Shown here piece after piece: positions 7,582 through 16,087 of a DNA stretch of 64,000 nucleotides. Made by a program: the position numbers and the translations under genes. The notes beneath the pieces were generated by a model. The model ran no database searches, was not told the origin of the DNA, and saw only the letters and a list, made by a program, of their open reading frames with translations. Origin of the DNA: Citricoccus alkalitolerans (GTDB lineage: Bacteria; Actinomycetota; Actinomycetes; Actinomycetales; Micrococcaceae). Numbering within the stretch: position 1 is the first letter of the stretch; every line of letters begins with the position of its first letter. The stretch is from assembly GCF_039528175.1 (NCBI RefSeq), contig NZ_BAAALH010000002.1, positions 558,001-622,000 of the forward strand. The letters are read 5' to 3'.

Positions 7582-8944
7582 ACGCCCACAACGGCCCCAG
7601 AAGGGCAATGTCCTGGACCGGACCGCCGGATTCTTCACCAACCTGATGGACAAGTACCTGCCGGATCCGCTGGTCATCGCGATCATGCTGACGGGCCTCA
7701 CCATGATCCTGGCCATCCTGGCCCAGGGTTCCTCGCCCCTGGAGGTCGTCGAGTACTGGGGTGGCGGATTCTGGGACCTGCTGGCCTTCACCATGCAGAT
7801 GACCGTGGTCCTGCTGGCCGGCTACATCCTGGCCAAGACCCCCCTGGTCGATCGCCTGCTGGACGCCTTGACCATCCGGATCTCCTCCCCGCAGGTGGCC
7901 ATCGTCGTCGCAACCCTCGTGGGCGGCATCGGCAGCTGGCTGAACTGGGGCTTCGGCCTCGTCATGGGCGGCATCATCGCCCAGAAGCTGGCCATGAACG
8001 TCAAGGGACTGCACTACCCGCTGGCGATCGCCGCCGGCTACTCCGGCTTCGCCGTCTACGGCATCGGCCTGTCCGGATCCGTGCCACTGCTGATCGCCAC
8101 GGAAGGCCACTTCCTGCAGGAACAGGTGGGCATCATCCCGTTGGCGGACACCATCTTCTCGCCCTACCTGTTGCTGACCAACCTCGCCGTGCTCCTCTTC
8201 CTGCCGCTGTTCAACATGGCACTGCACCCGAAGGACCCGGCCAAGATCAAGGAGATGGACCGCACGTCCCACGCCGTCGACGCCCCCATCAAGGAGCTCG
8301 ACCAACGCACCACGCTCGCGGCGAAGCTGAACAACAGCCCGATCATCGGCATCGGCATCGGCCTGATCGCCCTCGTCTACGCGTTCAACTACTTCTTCCA
8401 GGGCGGCACCCTGAACCTGGATGCGGTGAACTTCATGTTCCTGTTCCTCGGCATCATCCTGTTCGCCCGACCCTCCGCCTTCCTGGCGGCGGTGAACGAC
8501 GGCGTCAAGATCGTCTCCGGCATCATCATCCAGTACCCGTTCTACGCCGGCATCATGGGCATCCTGGTGGGCTCCGGCCTCGTGGTGTCCTTCGCCGACT
8601 GGTTCGGCACCTTCTCCACCGCTGAGACCCTGCCGTTCTGGTCCTTCATCTCCGGCGGCATCATCAACCTGCTCGCGCCCTCCGGTGGTGGCCAGTGGGC
8701 CGTTCAGGGCCCGGTGATGATGGAGGCCGCCCAGGCGATGGGCGCCAACAACGCCGCCACCGCGGTCGCCGTGCAGATCGGTGACCAGTGGACGAACATG
8801 GTCCAACCGTTCTGGATCCTGCCGGTCCTGGCCATCTCCGGCCTGAAACTGCGGGACGTGATGGGCTACATGGTGCTGATCCTGGTGTTCCTGGGCGTCA
8901 TCTTCGGCGCCGCCGTGCTCCTCTGGGGCTTCCTGGCCGTCTGA
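7565..8944 (+). CDS. AtoE-type short-chain fatty acid transporter (second copy)
   Basis: Encodes a 459-residue polytopic membrane protein of the short-chain fatty-acid transporter family. Conserved blocks are LPDPLVIAIMLT near the N terminus, WLNWGFGLVMGG, APSGGGQWAVQGP and QIGDQWTNMVQPFW. I chose ATG 7565 (GAAAGAG just upstream) over GTG 7559 two codons earlier. It overlaps the preceding dehydrogenase gene by 17 bases and is followed 51 bases later by a YciI-like gene. It should bring in the carboxylate that the enzymes encoded upstream process. It is clearly related to, but not a recent duplicate of, the copy at 984-2375. Confidence 0.87.
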   Translation: MTTTTERPQRPQKGNVLDRTAGFFTNLMDKYLPDPLVIAIMLTGLTMILAILAQGSSPLEVVEYWGGGFWDLLAFTMQMTVVLLAGYILAKTPLVDRLLDALTIRISSPQVAIVVATLVGGIGSWLNWGFGLVMGGIIAQKLAMNVKGLHYPLAIAAGYSGFAVYGIGLSGSVPLLIATEGHFLQEQVGIIPLADTIFSPYLLLTNLAVLLFLPLFNMALHPKDPAKIKEMDRTSHAVDAPIKELDQRTTLAAKLNNSPIIGIGIGLIALVYAFNYFFQGGTLNLDAVNFMFLFLGIILFARPSAFLAAVNDGVKIVSGIIIQYPFYAGIMGILVGSGLVVSFADWFGTFSTAETLPFWSFISGGIINLLAPSGGGQWAVQGPVMMEAAQAMGANNAATAVAVQIGDQWTNMVQPFWILPVLAISGLKLRDVMGYMVLILVFLGVIFGAAVLLWGFLAV

Positions 8945-8995
8945 CCGGCAGAGCCCGAAGAACCTGCAGAGTCCGACGAAAGGACGCGACCCACC

Positions 8996-9304
8996 ATGCC
9001 GTACCTGATCGAAACCTATGACGCCCCTGAACGGGCCCAGGTCCGCCAGGACCGCTACGCCGAACACCTGGAGTTCCTGTCCGCGAATGCGGAACTGCTC
9101 CTGGCCTGCGGCGCCAAGCTCTCGGACGACGGCACTCACGCCGACGGCGGGATCTACCTCGTGGACCTCGAGACGAGGGACGAGGCGGAGGCCTTCATCG
9201 CCCGCGACCCCTTCTCCCAGGGCAACCTGTTCCGGGAGGTCGTCGTGCGCCGCTGGCGCAAGGCGTACCTGGACGGCCGGACCTTCCTCCCCCGCACCTC
9301 GTAG
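8996..9304 (+). CDS. YciI-family protein
   Basis: Encodes 102 residues with the YciI-related ferredoxin-like fold: PYLIETYD at the start, RYAEHLEFL carrying the conserved His, and EAEAFIARDPF near the middle, where the Asp-Pro pair is the family's hallmark. YciI-like proteins include a chloromuconolactone dehalogenase-like enzyme, and the fold resembles muconolactone isomerase. It is the last gene of the catabolic operon and may be a small lyase or isomerase step, which is inference. AAAGGA lies about 11 bases before the ATG. Confidence 0.82.
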   Translation: MPYLIETYDAPERAQVRQDRYAEHLEFLSANAELLLACGAKLSDDGTHADGGIYLVDLETRDEAEAFIARDPFSQGNLFREVVVRRWRKAYLDGRTFLPRTS

Positions 9305-9346
9305 CCCCCGCCCCCGCGTAGGTCACCCAGAGGCCGTTCCAGGAAC

Positions 9347-10540
9347 TCAGGAAGCGGGCAGGACGAAGCCGGGTCGCCGCACGGTGATCCGGCTTCGTGC
9401 CTCCCCGGGGATGCCGTCGGCATCCAGCGGGAGCCCGACGACGGCGTCGCCGCGTTCCAGCGCGACCAGCAGCGTGGGTGCCACGGCCGGATGACCGAGC
9501 GCTATGTGCCGGGGCCAGTTCCCGCCACACGGCACCTCGGCGACGAGTTCGGGGGTCCCGGCACGGCGGATCACGCCGATGGTGTCCCGCCCGCGGTTGG
9601 CCACATAGATCAGCGACCCGTCAGGGGACACCACCAGGTGCGAGGGCAGGTTGTCCTGGGCGGATCCGGGATCCTGGTCCTGACCGTGAGTCGGGACGAT
9701 GGCGACCTCGGGGAATCCCTCGGCGGTGGCGTCCAGATCCAGCACGTGCAGCCGCGAGTCCAGTTCGCCCACCACGGCCAGGTGACGCCCCTCGACGCCG
9801 GCCTCCGGCAACGGCGGCAACAGCGCGAGATGGCGGGGGCCCGTGCCGGCGGGCAGGAGGTGGACCCAGGACGGCGGGCAGTCCACTCCCACAACCCCAG
9901 TCTCCCCGGGAGCACTACCCGCCCCGTTCCGGACGATGTCCTGGATGGAGTACTCGAGGACGCGGTCGGCGCCCAGGTCCGTGACGAGCAGGCGGTCATC
10001 ATCCAGGAACAGCACGAAGTGCAGGTGCGGGGCCTCCTGGCGGGAGACTACCGGTCCGGACCCGTCCGGTGCCTGGACAGCCATCGGCTGCCCCAGTAGG
10101 CCGCCCTCAAGGACGGGGGTCACCGTCAGGGTGCCGGAGTCGTAGGAGGCCGCGGCCAGCCAGGTGCCGGAGGGGTTGAGGTCCGCATGGCAGGTATTCG
10201 CGCCACCGGTGGCCACGCGCTGGGAGGTCACCCAGCCGACGTCGTTGCCGGGGGACGGGGACAGGGCGGCGATCGCCCCCTCGGGAAGGTGCAGGGCGGC
10301 ATACAACGTGCCCTCCGAGTCCGTGCCCGATCGGCCACGGACCAGCCACGAGGGGGCGTCAGGGCCACCCCCGGCCACGACGTCCGCGTGCTCCGGCCAG
10401 CCGGTGGTGCGCACGAGCCCGCCGGCGTTGGCCAGGGCGGGGGCATCCTCGCCCGGGGTATTGAAGGTGCCCACAAGGATGGTGTCAGCCCCTGCGGGGC
10501 CGTCGCTGCCGCCTGCGCCGACGGCGGGGTTCGGCATCAT
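9347..10540 (-). CDS. Lactonase-family beta-propeller protein
   Basis: Encodes 397 residues resembling the seven-bladed propeller lactonase family (6-phosphogluconolactonase type, Pfam Lactonase). Visible repeats include HADLNPSGTWLAAASYDSGTL, GPRHLALLP, LPSHLVVSPDGSLIYVANRG and NWPRHIALG, matching the blade motif with terminal Gly-Asn/His residues. The family hydrolyses sugar lactones, but many members have unknown substrates. No signal peptide is seen. It ends 42 bases from the YciI-like gene (convergent) and starts 3 bases after the stop of the DUF3151 gene, so the two form an operon. Confidence 0.8.
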   Translation of the reverse strand: MMPNPAVGAGGSDGPAGADTILVGTFNTPGEDAPALANAGGLVRTTGWPEHADVVAGGGPDAPSWLVRGRSGTDSEGTLYAALHLPEGAIAALSPSPGNDVGWVTSQRVATGGANTCHADLNPSGTWLAAASYDSGTLTVTPVLEGGLLGQPMAVQAPDGSGPVVSRQEAPHLHFVLFLDDDRLLVTDLGADRVLEYSIQDIVRNGAGSAPGETGVVGVDCPPSWVHLLPAGTGPRHLALLPPLPEAGVEGRHLAVVGELDSRLHVLDLDATAEGFPEVAIVPTHGQDQDPGSAQDNLPSHLVVSPDGSLIYVANRGRDTIGVIRRAGTPELVAEVPCGGNWPRHIALGHPAVAPTLLVALERGDAVVGLPLDADGIPGEARSRITVRRPGFVLPAS

Positions 10541-10543
10541 GGC

Positions 10544-10975
10544 TCAGCCCCGGGCGATCTGCTCTGTGGCCGTGGGATCGGCGTCCACCAGGAAGGCCTC
10601 GATGCGGTGGACCTCTTCGGCCTCCCCGATGGCGGCGGCGGCCTGGCCGAGCATGTAGAGCGACCGGAGGAAACCGCGGTTCGGCTCGTGGGAGTAGGGC
10701 ACGGGGCCGGCACCCCGCCAGCCCGCACCCCGCAACGAATCCAGGCCACGGTGGTACCCCACCCGGGCGAAGGCGTAGGCGTCGATGGTGCGCCCCTCAG
10801 CCCAGGCATCCTCGGCCATCAGAGCCCAGGCAAGGGAGGACTTGGGGAACCGGGTGGCGATGTCCTCCGGCAGGTCGCCCGCCTCGATCCGAGCCAGGAC
10901 TTCCGGCTCCTCCGGAAGCTGCGTGGGGGCGGGCTGCATGAGGTTCTTGCCGACGAGGGATGCGTCAGAGGACAT
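10544..10975 (-). CDS. DUF3151 domain protein
   Basis: Encodes 143 residues of the actinobacterial DUF3151 family, recognisable from LARIEAGDLPEDIATRFP, SLAWALMAEDAW and YHRGLDSLRGAGWRGAGPVP. The function is unknown; the helical, TPR-like pattern is an observation only. In many actinobacteria this gene lies near fructose-bisphosphate aldolase, and here fba is about 4 kb away. It precedes the lactonase-like gene in a two-gene operon. AGGAGCACC precedes the ATG. Confidence 0.85.
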   Translation of the reverse strand: MSSDASLVGKNLMQPAPTQLPEEPEVLARIEAGDLPEDIATRFPKSSLAWALMAEDAWAEGRTIDAYAFARVGYHRGLDSLRGAGWRGAGPVPYSHEPNRGFLRSLYMLGQAAAAIGEAEEVHRIEAFLVDADPTATEQIARG

Positions 10976-11140
10976 GGTGCTCCTTGGTGCGGATGGCTCC
11001 GGGGGCGGGCGGCACCGGTACTGGCGCGGTGGCCCACGCCGGAGCAGGATGGGACACCTCTGACCCTACCCGTGGAACCCCGCTTGAGCCGTGGGACGGG
11101 TCACCGCCGCCGAGCACCGATTTCGGCGAGTCCGGTTGGC

Positions 11141-11146
11141 TAGGAT
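11141..11146 (+). promoter_or_regulatory. -10 hexamer, leaderless promoter of the PhnD-like gene
   Basis: TAGGAT occupies positions -12 to -7 relative to the ATG at 11153, where a -10 box would put the transcription start on the start codon. There is no Shine-Dalgarno sequence. Confidence 0.55.
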
Positions 11147-11152
11147 GCCACT

Positions 11153-12115
11153 ATGCGCACCTCCCACCGCCATCTCCCCTGGTCAGTCGCGGGCCTGGGC
11201 CTCGCCGTGGCAGTGATGGCCTCCGGTTGCGGCGATACATCCGATTCCTCCGACTCCCCCGGGGCGGGCGGGGCCGCTGCCGCGGAGGAACAGGAAGCAG
11301 GAGCACTGCGCATCAGCGCCATACCGGACACGGACCCCTCCGACCTCGCCGAGCGCGAGGAGGCGATGGGCGCCTACCTTGCGGCAGAGCTGGGCGTGGA
11401 GGTCGAGTACGTCCCCGTCAGTGACTACGCCGCTTCCGTCAGCCTGTTCGGCACCGGGGACCTCGACCTGGTCTTCTACGGGGGCCTGACCGGCGTCCAG
11501 GCACGATTGCGCACCGAGGGAGCGGCAGTCCTGGCCCAGCGGGACATCGACGAGCGCTTCCGCAGTGTCTTCATCGCCCATCGCGATGCCGGCTTGGAAC
11601 CGGTCGAGGACGTGGCCGGTTTGGCAGAACTGGCGGACACGCGGTTCACCTTCGGCAGCGAGTCCTCCACGTCCGGGCGCCTCATGCCGTCCTATTTCCT
11701 GGATCAGGCCGGCGTGGACCCGGCGGCCGACCTCGACGGTGAGCCCGGATTCTCCGGCTCCCATGACCTGACCATCGACCTGGTGGAATCCGGCAGCTAC
11801 GAGGTCGGGGCCCTCAACGAACAGGTGTGGCGGTCCCGGACCGAGGCCGGAACGGTGGACACGGAGACCGTGCGGGAGATCTTCACGACCCCGGAGTATG
11901 CCGACTACCACTGGATCGGCTCCCCCGCCATGGACGAGCGGCTCGGCGAGGGCTTCACCGCAGACCTCCGGCAGGCCCTGCTCGACCTCGACGGATCCGA
12001 CCCGGAGGAGGCGGCGCTCCTCGAGGCCTACGGTGCGGAGGCGATCATCCCGGCGGAGGCCTCCGATCATGCGCGGATCGAGGAGATCGGCCGTACGCTC
12101 GGCCTGATCCGATGA
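11153..12115 (+). CDS. PhnD-family lipoprotein, putative selenate/phosphonate ABC substrate-binding protein
   Basis: Encodes 320 residues: a signal peptide with lipobox ASGC (Cys about residue 25), an acidic/Gly linker, then a type II periplasmic-binding fold. YGGLTGVQARL, LAQRDIDERF, FGSESSTSGRLMP and FSGSHD match the PhnD relatives annotated as putative selenate-binding proteins, a branch distinct from classic phosphonate PhnD. It should be anchored outside the membrane and deliver an oxyanion to the permease encoded downstream. True substrate (selenate, phosphite or phosphonate) cannot be read from the sequence. It heads a three-gene operon and ends 3 bases before the ATPase gene. Confidence 0.85.
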   Translation: MRTSHRHLPWSVAGLGLAVAVMASGCGDTSDSSDSPGAGGAAAAEEQEAGALRISAIPDTDPSDLAEREEAMGAYLAAELGVEVEYVPVSDYAASVSLFGTGDLDLVFYGGLTGVQARLRTEGAAVLAQRDIDERFRSVFIAHRDAGLEPVEDVAGLAELADTRFTFGSESSTSGRLMPSYFLDQAGVDPAADLDGEPGFSGSHDLTIDLVESGSYEVGALNEQVWRSRTEAGTVDTETVREIFTTPEYADYHWIGSPAMDERLGEGFTADLRQALLDLDGSDPEEAALLEAYGAEAIIPAEASDHARIEEIGRTLGLIR

Positions 12116-12118
12116 CAC

Positions 12119-12916
12119 ATGCCTGACCCAAGGACGGAGCCGACGCCCGCCGTGTCCCTGCAGGGCCTCACCGTGGCCTACGGGGGCCACGGAGCCCACG
12201 GGGGTCGACCGGCTCTGGACGGGATCACCCTCCGGATCCAGCCCGGCGAACGGGTGGCTCTGGTGGGGCCCAGCGGCGCGGGCAAGTCCACCTTGCTGGG
12301 TCTGTGCAACGGCACTGTCACTCCCACCTCCGGCCGGGCCCAGGTCCTGGGCACGGACCCCGCCCGTGCGTCCTCACGTGGATTGAGGGCCTTGCGGAGC
12401 AGGATCGGCTCCGTGCACCAGCACCTCAACCTGGTCGGCCCGCTGCGGGTGGTGCACAACGTCAACGCCGGCCACCTGGGCAGCTGGGGCCGGTGGCGGG
12501 CCCTACGCTCCCTGGTCCGCCCACTACAGGTGGACGAGGCTCGCGGAGCCCTGGCCCGGGTGGGGATCGCCGGCCACCTGCACCAGCGCACCGACCGGCT
12601 CTCCGGCGGGGAGCAGCAGCGCGTGGCGCTGGCCCGGGTCCTGGTACAGGACCCGGATCTCGTCCTCGCCGACGAACCGGTCTCCAGCCTGGACCCCACC
12701 CGTGCCGACGAGGTGATGGGCTTGCTCTGCGGAGTGTTGAGCCGGGATCGACCGCGCCGGACGCTGCTGGTGAGCCTGCACGACTTCGACCTCGCCGTTC
12801 GCCACTGCGACCGCGTGGTGGGACTGCGCCAGGGTCGCGTCGTCCTCGATCTCCCGGCCGCCGACGTGGATCAGCAGGCTCGGGAGCGCCTCTACGAGCT
12901 GGAATCCGAACGGTGA
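12119..12916 (+). CDS. PhnC-type ABC transporter ATP-binding protein
   Basis: Encodes 265 residues with Walker A GPSGAGKST (residues 50-58), ABC signature LSGGEQQRVALAR (from about 161), Walker B LVLADEP and an H-loop in LVSLHDFD. It is the nucleotide-binding subunit that drives the neighbouring importer. The IGSVHQHLNLV Q-loop region is typical of PhnC. A GGHGAHGG insertion follows the first strand. It begins 3 bases after the binding-protein gene and overlaps the permease gene by 4 bases (GTGA). Confidence 0.92.
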   Translation: MPDPRTEPTPAVSLQGLTVAYGGHGAHGGRPALDGITLRIQPGERVALVGPSGAGKSTLLGLCNGTVTPTSGRAQVLGTDPARASSRGLRALRSRIGSVHQHLNLVGPLRVVHNVNAGHLGSWGRWRALRSLVRPLQVDEARGALARVGIAGHLHQRTDRLSGGEQQRVALARVLVQDPDLVLADEPVSSLDPTRADEVMGLLCGVLSRDRPRRTLLVSLHDFDLAVRHCDRVVGLRQGRVVLDLPAADVDQQARERLYELESER

Positions 12917-14634
12917 ACCCCAGCGGACTGACGGCCCTGACCCGGCTGGAAGGGTCCGGCCGGCACCCTGGCTGGCAGTCCGGTCTGCAACCTGGCCAGC
13001 AGTCAGGTCAGCGATCCGACCGGCCCGCCCGGCGATCCCGGTGGCCACTACGCGGCGGTGGACGGATCTGGGCGGCCGCGTGGGCGCTCGTCCTCGTGTG
13101 GTCCGTGAGCAGCTGGCTGGCCGAGGACGGCCCCCTGGTCAACACCAGGGGCTGGCCGATGTTCGTCGAGTTCTTCGCCGCAACCCTCACGCCGGACCTG
13201 TCGGCGGACTTCCTGGCCCGCATCGCCGAGGCCACCCTGACCACGCTCTCCTTCGCAGTCCTGGGGACGATTCTGGCCGTGGCCGGGGGCCTGGTGGTCG
13301 GGGTGCTCATCTCGGAGACCTGGTGGGCGGCCGGATCTCCGTCCCGTGGTCGGTCACTGGCCAGCCGCACAGCCCGCCAGGCCGGTTGGCTGGTCGCCCG
13401 GCTCAGCCTGGCGCTGCCGCGGGGCATCCACGAGGCCGTCTGGGCCCTGCTGCTGCTCAGCGTGCTCGGCCGGGACCCGCTGGTGGGGGTGCTGGCGATC
13501 GCGATCCCCTTCGGGGCCATCACGGCCAAGGTCTACGCCGAGATCATCGACGAGTCCGCCAGCGGCCCCTTCGAGGCGCTGCGGGCGTCCGGCGCCCGCC
13601 GCGGGCCCGCGCTGCTCTACGCCGTGGCGCCGATCGCCCTTCCGGACCTGTCCTCGTATGCCTTCTACCGGTTCGAGTGCGCCGTCCGCTCAGCCGTGAT
13701 CCTCGGCATGGTGGGTGCCGGCGGCCTCGGCTTCGAACTGGTCCTGAGCTTCTCCGGGTCTCGTCACGGTGAGGTCTGGACGCTGATCTTCACCATGGTG
13801 CTGTTGGGGGCCGTGGTGGACCGGTGGGGTTCCGGCCTCCGGCGTGCCGGCGGGCGGCGTTGGCGCACCGGGGGGACGGTGCTGATCACGGCGGCCCTCG
13901 CGATCGCCGCGCTTGCGCACTTGGGGCCGGACCTGTCCCGGCTGTTCTCCGATCGGACCGCCGGCCTGTTCGTCGGCCTGGTGGATGACCTGCTGCCGCC
14001 GGCCCTGCCCGACGGCGGGTGGTCCCGGTTGCTCGAGGACTCACTCGAGACGCTGCAGATGTCCCTCGTGGCCGGGTCGATCGCCGGCGTCGCGGCCGTG
14101 GGAGCGGCCTTCGTGGCGGCCCGTGGCCGGGGCACCGGTGCCAGCCCCGTTCGACGGATAGCCGGGACAGCGGCCCGTTGGCTGCTGTTGTTCACGCGGT
14201 CTCTGCCGCCGCCGGTCTGGGCCCTGCTGGCCCTGTTCCTGTTCCTGCCCGGGCCACTGCCCGGGGCGCTGGCGTTGGCCGCCTACAACTTCGGGATCCT
14301 GGGGCGGCTCTGCGCCGAGGTGGTGGAGAACCTCGACCGGCGCTCCCACGACCACCTCATCGCCGCCGGTGCCCCGCCGTTCAGCGCTTTCGCCTACGGG
14401 ACCCTCCCGCAGGCAGGAGGCAGGTTCCTGTCCTACGGGTTGTACCGCTGGGAGGTGGCCCTGCGGGAGACGGTCGTGGTCGGCGTGGTGGGGGCCGGCG
14501 GCCTGGGCCGGCTGCTGGAGGACCAGCGGGTCACCTTCGACTACGGCGGCATGACCGGGACCATTCTGGCCCTGGTGGTGCTCTCAGCCCTGGTGGACCT
14601 GATCAGCAACGCGGTGCGGCGCACCCTGCGCTGA
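12913..14634 (+). CDS. Fused double PhnE-type ABC permease
   Basis: Encodes 573 residues, about twice a normal PhnE (260-280). Two permease domains are joined. The first has a RGIHEAVWALLLLSVLG block and an EALRASGARRGPALLYAVAP coupling loop; the second has PPPVWALLALFLF and HDHLIAAGAPPFSAFAYGTLPQ. Each domain ends in the family's VGAGGLG segment (MVGAGGLGFEL and VVGAGGLGRLL). The two half-channels are thus made as one chain. The GTG start overlaps the ATPase stop as GTGA, and a Gln/Gly-rich tail of about 40 residues precedes the first helix. Upstream frame extension is out of phase with the ATPase gene and not real. Confidence 0.88.
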   Translation: MNPSGLTALTRLEGSGRHPGWQSGLQPGQQSGQRSDRPARRSRWPLRGGGRIWAAAWALVLVWSVSSWLAEDGPLVNTRGWPMFVEFFAATLTPDLSADFLARIAEATLTTLSFAVLGTILAVAGGLVVGVLISETWWAAGSPSRGRSLASRTARQAGWLVARLSLALPRGIHEAVWALLLLSVLGRDPLVGVLAIAIPFGAITAKVYAEIIDESASGPFEALRASGARRGPALLYAVAPIALPDLSSYAFYRFECAVRSAVILGMVGAGGLGFELVLSFSGSRHGEVWTLIFTMVLLGAVVDRWGSGLRRAGGRRWRTGGTVLITAALAIAALAHLGPDLSRLFSDRTAGLFVGLVDDLLPPALPDGGWSRLLEDSLETLQMSLVAGSIAGVAAVGAAFVAARGRGTGASPVRRIAGTAARWLLLFTRSLPPPVWALLALFLFLPGPLPGALALAAYNFGILGRLCAEVVENLDRRSHDHLIAAGAPPFSAFAYGTLPQAGGRFLSYGLYRWEVALRETVVVGVVGAGGLGRLLEDQRVTFDYGGMTGTILALVVLSALVDLISNAVRRTLR

Positions 14635-14644
14635 CCGAGCCACC

Positions 14645-14938
14645 TCAGTCGTCTCCGAGGCCCATCTCTCGGGCCTTGCGCTCCCAGGCCTCATGTTCGC
14701 TGTCCCGCAGCTCACGCTTCTCCACGCGGGCCTCGAGACGGTCGATGCGGCGCTCCACCTCGGGCTTGACCTGCCCCGACTCCAACGCCTCGATGCGCTT
14801 CTTGAGGCGCTCGAGTTCCTCCGGGTCGGTCGACTCACCATCCGAGCCCGGAATGGCCTTGCCGGTCACCATGCTGAAGACCATGATGCCGCCCCAGACG
14901 AGGATGGCGATGATGGCGATCCATGCGAACCAGGGCAT
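14645..14938 (-). CDS. Small membrane protein with C-terminal coiled coil
   Basis: Encodes 97 residues: one N-terminal transmembrane helix (AWIAIIAILVWGGIMVFSMV), then a charged helix of heptads (ELERLKKRIEALESG, RRIDRLEARVEKREL). The layout resembles PspB-like envelope proteins, but the resemblance is only architectural. ATG 14938 has an excellent GAAGGAG; thirteen further codons lie in frame upstream. It converges on the permease gene with a 10-base gap and lies just downstream of the aldolase gene on the same strand. No function assigned. Confidence 0.7.
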   Translation of the reverse strand: MPWFAWIAIIAILVWGGIMVFSMVTGKAIPGSDGESTDPEELERLKKRIEALESGQVKPEVERRIDRLEARVEKRELRDSEHEAWERKAREMGLGDD

Positions 14939-15009
14939 GGGCTTCTCCTTCTCGAGGACGGCGGCCGGTGCCCCCACTGCGGAATGAGCCCGGCCGGCGT
15001 CGTGATGGG

Positions 15010-16032
15010 TTAACCGATGGACTGACCGGCGGAGCCGAGTTCCTGGCAGGCCTGCCCCACGCGGGTGGCCATGGCCTCCTCGGCTTTGGCACCCCAGGTG
15101 CGCGGGTCGTAGAACTTCTTGTTGCCGACCTCGCCGTCGACCTTCAGGACGCCATCGTAGTTCTGGAACATGTGCGTCACCACGGGGCGGGTGAAGGCGT
15201 ACTGGGTGTCCGTGTCCACATTCATCTTGATGACGCCGTAGGACACCGCGTCCGAGATCTCCTGGGCTGACGAGCCGGAACCGCCATGGAAGACCAGATC
15301 GAAGGGGCGGCTCTGGCCGATACTGGCGCCGACCTCGCGCTGGATCTCGTCCAGGATCTCCGGGCGCAGCCTGACGTTGCCGGGCTTGTAAACGCCGTGG
15401 ACGTTGCCGAAGGTCAGGGCCGTGATGTAACGGCCGTTCTCCCCGGCGCCGAGGGCCTCGATGGTGGCCAGGCCGTCCGCCACGGAGGTGTAGAGCTTGT
15501 CATTGATCTCGTGCGCCACGCCGTCCTCCTCGCCGCCGACCACGCCGATCTCCACTTCGAGGATCTGCCGGTTGGCGCGGGTGCGGGCCAGTAACTCGCG
15601 GCCGATGCGCAGGTTCTCCTCGAGGGTCTCGGCCGAGCCATCCCACATGTGCGAGTTGAAGAACGGGTCACGGCCGGCCTTGACCTCGGCCTCGGAGGCA
15701 TCCAGCAGCGGCATGACGAAGCCGTCCAGCTTGTCCTTCGGGCAGTGGTCCGTGTGCAGGGCGATGTTGACGTCGTACTGTTTGGCCACCTCGCGCGCGA
15801 AGGCCACCATGGCCAGTGAACCGGTGACCATGTCCTTGACGGAGGAACCGGAGAAGTAGGCCGCGCCGCCCGTGGAGGCCTGGATGATGCCGTCCGAACC
15901 GGCCTCGGCGAAGCCTCGGATGGCGGCGTTCAGCGTCTGGGAGCTGGTGACGTTGATGGCCGGGTAGGCATAACCGCCGTTCTTGGCGGAGTCGATCATT
16001 TCGGCGTACTTGTCCGGTGAGGCGATGGGCAT
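15010..16032 (-). CDS. fbaA: Fructose-bisphosphate aldolase, class II
   Basis: Cleaves fructose 1,6-bisphosphate to dihydroxyacetone phosphate and glyceraldehyde 3-phosphate in glycolysis, and runs in reverse in gluconeogenesis. The 340-residue length and motifs are those of zinc-dependent class IIa enzymes: ALHTDHCPK with zinc and catalytic residues, EVEIGVVGGEEDG, ALTFGNVHGVYKPG and FHGGSGSS near the phosphate site, and KMNVDTDTQYA. ATG 16032 has AAGGAG about 7 bases upstream. Confidence 0.96.
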   Translation of the reverse strand: MPIASPDKYAEMIDSAKNGGYAYPAINVTSSQTLNAAIRGFAEAGSDGIIQASTGGAAYFSGSSVKDMVTGSLAMVAFAREVAKQYDVNIALHTDHCPKDKLDGFVMPLLDASEAEVKAGRDPFFNSHMWDGSAETLEENLRIGRELLARTRANRQILEVEIGVVGGEEDGVAHEINDKLYTSVADGLATIEALGAGENGRYITALTFGNVHGVYKPGNVRLRPEILDEIQREVGASIGQSRPFDLVFHGGSGSSAQEISDAVSYGVIKMNVDTDTQYAFTRPVVTHMFQNYDGVLKVDGEVGNKKFYDPRTWGAKAEEAMATRVGQACQELGSAGQSIG

Positions 16033-16087
16033 TGCGGCTCCTTGACATCGATAGGTATCGGGTGACCCTGTCCACGTCCCATCCTAG

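Noticed and set aside
7496..9139. A 547-codon open frame on the minus strand
   Set aside because: Antisense to the second AtoE-type transporter; the His/Gln/Glu-rich translation is typical of a shadow of membrane-protein codons.
12304..12912. Upstream extension of the permease frame
   Set aside because: It overlaps the well-defined ATPase gene in another frame. The GTG at 12913 overlapping the ATPase stop is a far better start.
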